A DNA stretch of 64,000 bases, taken from NCBI GenBank assembly GCA_009649675.1, contig WJPL01000001.1, positions 1,198,469 to 1,262,468 on the forward strand, written 5' to 3'. A program made the translations under genes and the position numbers. How positions within the stretch are numbered: position 1 is the stretch's first letter; every line of letters begins with the position of its first letter. Positions 60,605 to 64,000 of this stretch are shown one piece after another. The notes under the pieces were generated by a model that had not been told where the DNA came from, searched no databases, and saw only the letters and a program-made list of their open reading frames with translations. The DNA comes from Alphaproteobacteria bacterium HT1-32. GTDB taxonomy: Bacteria; Pseudomonadota; Alphaproteobacteria; Rhodospirillales; HT1-32.

Positions 60605-61219
60605 ATGGGAAGAAGATCTGATCACAGCCGTGACGAACTCTATGTCATGGCGCTCGACGCAGCCGAAAGCATTGTCCGCGAAGACGGCTTCCCCGCACTG
60701 ACAGCCCGCAAGGTCGCGGCCAGAATCGGCTATGCCGCCGGTACACTCTACAACATTTTCCACAATCAGGATGACCTCATCATCCATCTGAACGCCCGCA
60801 CACTGGGTCGCCTCGATGCGGAAATGCGACAGGTCGGACTGTCCGGAAATCCCCGGACTGATATCCTGGCGCTCGGTCGTGCCTATGTCAGCTTCATCAA
60901 CGATAATGCCGAACTCTGGCATGTCCTGTTTGATCACCGGCTTGCGGACGGTCTGGAACTGCCGGACTGGTATGTTGCCCGGATCGACCGGATGATGGCC
61001 ATGGTGGAAGACGCCCTCTCTCCCCTGTTTCCCATCGATGCCTTCGAGACCCGGCGTTCTTCTGCCCGAATGCTCTGGAGTGCGGTGCATGGTGTCTGCT
61101 CGTTGTCGACCAGCGGCAAACTGGGCATTGTGAGTGATGTTCCGCTCATGGAAACCGTCGACAGGCTGATCACAGTCCTTCTTCAGGGCATGGCAACCAC
61201 GGATACGGAGACGCGCTGA
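60605..61219 (+). CDS. TetR-family transcriptional regulator
   Basis: 204 residues. N-terminal HTH: DELYVMALDAAESIVREDGFPALTARKVAARIGYAAGTLYNIFHNQDDLIIHL, a good TetR recognition helix (AAGTLYNIFHNQDDL). The C-terminal ligand domain (LWHVLFDHRLADG, WSAVHGVCSL) is of the WHG type, of unknown ligand. The stop shares a base with the ATG of the acyltransferase fusion (TGATG), so it is translationally coupled to a phospholipid gene and may respond to an acyl-CoA or fatty acid. Confidence 0.9.
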   Translation: MGRRSDHSRDELYVMALDAAESIVREDGFPALTARKVAARIGYAAGTLYNIFHNQDDLIIHLNARTLGRLDAEMRQVGLSGNPRTDILALGRAYVSFINDNAELWHVLFDHRLADGLELPDWYVARIDRMMAMVEDALSPLFPIDAFETRRSSARMLWSAVHGVCSLSTSGKLGIVSDVPLMETVDRLITVLLQGMATTDTETR

Positions 61220-64000
61220 TGCCGACACTCCTTAACACCCGGCGGTTTCTGCCGCTGTTCATCGCCCAGTTCCTCGGTGCGGCGAACGATAATTTCTTCA
61301 AGAATGCCATGCTTGTTCTGGTGGTCTTCCGGCTTGCCGGAGAAGCCGGGGTGAACGGCAGCGAGATCGTCAATATTGCCGCGGCCCTGTTCATCCTGCC
61401 GTTTTTTCTGTTCTCCGCCCTTGCCGGGCAACTGGCTGACAGAATATCAAAATCAAGCCTGATCGGCTGGATCAAACTTGCTGAAATCCTGATCATGGGA
61501 CTGGGCGTCGCCGCCTTCCTCTCCGGTGATATACGGATCATGCTGGCCGTATTGTTTCTGATGGGAACACAGTCTGCCTTCTTCGGACCGGCGAAATACG
61601 CCATCCTGCCAGAGCTGCTGGCCGAGAAGGAACTGGTTGCAGGCAATGCCCTGATTGAGGCCGGAACTTTTCTTGCGATCCTTGCCGGGACCATTGCCGC
61701 CGGACTGATTATCCTGACGGATGACGGACTCACCCTGTTTGCCGTGATCATCATGATACTGGCCGTTGCCGGCTGGGCGGCCAGCCGTGCCATCCCTGCA
61801 ACAGCCGCGCAGAACCCGGACATGAAGGTCAGCTATGACATGGCTGGCCAGACCTTCCGCATCCTGCGGGAGGCCGCGCGTAACCGGTCTGTCTTCCTGT
61901 CGATCCTCGGCATCAGCTGGTTCTGGCTGGTCGGCGCGACATTCCTTGCCCAGTTCCCGGCATTCTCCCGCGATATTGTCGGCGGTGATGAAACCGTCGT
62001 TACCCTGTTTCTGACCACCTTCTCTGTCGGTATCGCCATTGGATCAGCCCTCTGCAGCCGGCTGACCCGCGGCGAGATATCCGCCCGTCTGACTCCCTTC
62101 GGTGCGATCGGCATTACGCTGTTCGCTATTGATCTCTGGCTGACAGCACGCGGCCTCTCCCTCCCCGACGAAGGCCTGATCTCTGCCGCAGAGTTTATTC
62201 GTGCCACCGGCGGCATACGGCTGCTGGTCGACCTGACCGGCATCGCCATTGCCGGTGGTATCTTCATTGTACCGCTCTACGCCATTCTGCAGGCCCGCAG
62301 CAGCAATGCCGACCGGGCCCGGATGATTGCCGCCAACAACATTCTGAATGCCCTGTTCATGGTTGCCGGGGCGCTGGCGGCCGGAGCCGCACTGGCCGCC
62401 GGGCATGGCATCACCGACCTCTTCCTGGGTATCGCCGTCCTCAATGCCGTTGTCGCCCTTTATGTCTGCCGGCTGATGCCCGCTGAAATGCTGCGGGCCG
62501 TCATGCAGGGCATCCTCAAGATACTCTACCGGGTGCGAACCAGCGGTCTCGACAATATCGGGAAAGCCGGCCCCCGGGCCGTCATCGTGGTCAATCATGT
62601 CTCGTTCCTTGATGGTCTGCTGCTGGCGACTTTCCTGCCCGGCAATCCGGTTTTTGCCATCAACACGCATATCGCCCGCCGCTGGTGGGTGAAACCGTTC
62701 CTTGCACTGGTGGATGCCTTCCCGCTGGACCCGACCAATCCGATGGCGATGAAGGCCCTGGTTGCCGAGGTAAAGAAAGACCGTCATTGCGTCATCTTCC
62801 CGGAAGGCCGGATTACCGTCACTGGCGCCCTGATGAAAGTCTATGAAGGGCCGGGGCTGATCGCCGACAAGGCCGATGCCATGGTTATTCCCGTCCGTAT
62901 CGATGGCGCCCAGTACACGCCTCTGTCACGGCTGAAGGGCAAGATGCGGTTGCGCTGGTTTCCGAAGGTCCGTCTTGTTGTTCTGGAACCTCGCAGGTTT
63001 GAGCTGGCCGATGATCTGGTTGGGCGGAATCGCAGGCGGGCCGCAGCAGACAAACTCTATGACGTGATGTCGCGCATGGTCTTCGAGACCTGTGACACCG
63101 ACAGCAATCTGTTCAATGCCCTGCTGACCGCCCGCCGGATTCATGGCGGCAAACACGAAATTCTGGAAGATACAGAACGCCGGCCCATGAGCTACCGCCG
63201 TCTGACCACCGCCGCGCTGGCGCTTGGCCAGCCGCTGTCCCGTCTGGCCGGTCCGGGAAAATCTGTTGGTGTCATGCTGCCAAATGCCTCCGCTGCGGTC
63301 GTCACCTTCTTCGCCCTGCAATCTATTCGCCGGACCCCGGCCTTGCTGAACTTCTCGACCGGCCTGACCAACATGCTGCATGGCTGCAAGGCTGCCGGAA
63401 TTGATGTGGTCATCACCTCCCGTCGCTTTGTTGAAATGGCAAAGATGGAAGAAACCGTCGCCGGTCTGGAGGCAGAAGTTCGCATCGTCTATCTGGAAGA
63501 TCTGGCAAAACTGATCGGCAAAGCCGCGAAACTGAAGGCCGCCATCCGTTCCACTCTCTATCGTCTCGGCATCGGGAAAAGCCGGGCTGCGGCCAACGAT
63601 CCTGCTGTCATCCTGTTCACATCCGGCTCGGAAGGCACGCCCAAGGGAGTTGTTCTGTCGCACCGGAACCTGCTGGCCAACCGCTACCAGATGGGGGCCG
63701 TGCTGGACTTCAACCCGACGGACATCGTGTTCAACGCCCTGCCGCTGTTCCATTCCTTCGGCATGACCGGAGGGATGTTGCTGCCGCTGCTGTCGGGGGT
63801 CAAAACCTTCGTCTATCCCTCACCCCTGCATTACCGGATCGTCCCGGCACTGGTCTATGACACCAATGCGACGATCATGTTCGGAACCGACACCTTCCTC
63901 AATGGCTATGCCCGTTCTGCACATGCCTATGATTTCTACAGCCTGCGATATGTTTTCGCCGGCGCGGAAAAAGTGAAGGATGAAACACGCCGGACCTGGT
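61219..64000 (+). CDS. LplT-PlsC-AMP ligase fusion, lysophospholipid recycling (5' part)
   Basis: 927 codons are present; the gene runs off the right edge. Order of domains: MFS permease of LplT type (FIAQFLGAANDNFFKNAMLVLVVFRLAG, then ISKSSLIGWIKL, and PAKYAILPELL; to about residue 400); PlsC acyltransferase (NHVSFLDG at about 459, FPEGRIT); and an AMP-forming acyl-ACP ligase (FTSGSEGTPKGVVLSHRNLL at about 798, LPLFHSFG). It imports lysophospholipid and re-acylates it, the work of separate LplT and Aas in E. coli, here in one polypeptide. No frame break is seen. Confidence 0.92.
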   Translation, partial: MPTLLNTRRFLPLFIAQFLGAANDNFFKNAMLVLVVFRLAGEAGVNGSEIVNIAAALFILPFFLFSALAGQLADRISKSSLIGWIKLAEILIMGLGVAAFLSGDIRIMLAVLFLMGTQSAFFGPAKYAILPELLAEKELVAGNALIEAGTFLAILAGTIAAGLIILTDDGLTLFAVIIMILAVAGWAASRAIPATAAQNPDMKVSYDMAGQTFRILREAARNRSVFLSILGISWFWLVGATFLAQFPAFSRDIVGGDETVVTLFLTTFSVGIAIGSALCSRLTRGEISARLTPFGAIGITLFAIDLWLTARGLSLPDEGLISAAEFIRATGGIRLLVDLTGIAIAGGIFIVPLYAILQARSSNADRARMIAANNILNALFMVAGALAAGAALAAGHGITDLFLGIAVLNAVVALYVCRLMPAEMLRAVMQGILKILYRVRTSGLDNIGKAGPRAVIVVNHVSFLDGLLLATFLPGNPVFAINTHIARRWWVKPFLALVDAFPLDPTNPMAMKALVAEVKKDRHCVIFPEGRITVTGALMKVYEGPGLIADKADAMVIPVRIDGAQYTPLSRLKGKMRLRWFPKVRLVVLEPRRFELADDLVGRNRRRAAADKLYDVMSRMVFETCDTDSNLFNALLTARRIHGGKHEILEDTERRPMSYRRLTTAALALGQPLSRLAGPGKSVGVMLPNASAAVVTFFALQSIRRTPALLNFSTGLTNMLHGCKAAGIDVVITSRRFVEMAKMEETVAGLEAEVRIVYLEDLAKLIGKAAKLKAAIRSTLYRLGIGKSRAAANDPAVILFTSGSEGTPKGVVLSHRNLLANRYQMGAVLDFNPTDIVFNALPLFHSFGMTGGMLLPLLSGVKTFVYPSPLHYRIVPALVYDTNATIMFGTDTFLNGYARSAHAYDFYSLRYVFAGAEKVKDETRRTW

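Overview
The window is a gene-dense chromosomal segment of about 58-60% GC, with roughly 60 protein genes and no rRNA, tRNA, CRISPR array, insertion sequence or phage. Gene content and layout point to an alphaproteobacterium, most likely Rhodospirillales or a close relative. The clues are an ATP synthase split into atpI-B-E-F'-F and atpHAGDC clusters with a b/b' pair, a MetH split into two genes, a gpmI-envC-ctpA-yibQ-rppH block, and an ECF sigma factor with a RskA-type anti-sigma factor. The assignment is an inference from content; no marker gene was searched.

Left third (1-17.3 kb). The 3' end of a TrmJ-like RNA methyltransferase converges on a leftward trio: two paralogous pentapeptide-repeat proteins and a flavoprotein. 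Rightward from a good sigma-70 promoter at 4621 comes the F0 cluster (atpI, atpB, atpE, atpF', atpF), ended by a strong terminator. About 3.7 kb of other genes follow: a small Cys-rich exported protein, a DUF6494-like protein, an SDR dehydrogenase, ZapE and Tag. The F1 cluster (atpHAGDC) then follows on the same strand with its own terminator. ChrA and a nested palindromic repeat come next.

Second part (17.3-38.6 kb). A leftward operon for envelope and cell separation plus housekeeping (gpmI, envC-like, ctpA, yibQ-like, rppH, cyclophilin) is followed by two convergent transporters whose ends overlap by 47 bp. A rightward operon encodes an acyl-CoA ligase, a complete Liv-type ABC importer and a PaaK-like protein with a degenerate P-loop; it probably imports and activates a carboxylic acid. 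The tungstate importer tupBCA comes next, with a convergent regulator that fuses a DNA-binding HTH to a periplasmic-binding-protein-like domain.

Third part (38.6-53 kb). Here lie an ECF sigma/anti-sigma pair with an exported DUF7282-like protein behind a convincing ECF-type promoter, then prmA, uvrD, a DUF1501/DUF1800 secreted pair, a CLC chloride channel with CBS domains, a soluble diguanylate cyclase, a thioesterase, a bile-acid-symporter-like permease, an M24 hydrolase that has lost its metal ligands, and an unusual response regulator.

Right end (53-64 kb). A four-gene methionine operon with successive 4-bp overlaps (ArsR-methyltransferase fusion, metF, metH N-part, metH C-part) lies behind a clear operator-like palindrome. 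It is followed by mlaA-mlaC (outer-membrane lipid asymmetry), a TetR regulator, and the first 927 codons of a large LplT-PlsC-AMP-ligase fusion (lysophospholipid uptake and re-acylation) that runs off the window.

The best leads for new biology are the HTH-PBP regulator with its tup operator, the ECF/RskA/DUF7282 module, the paired pentapeptide proteins beside the ATP synthase, and the ligase-flanked Liv operon.
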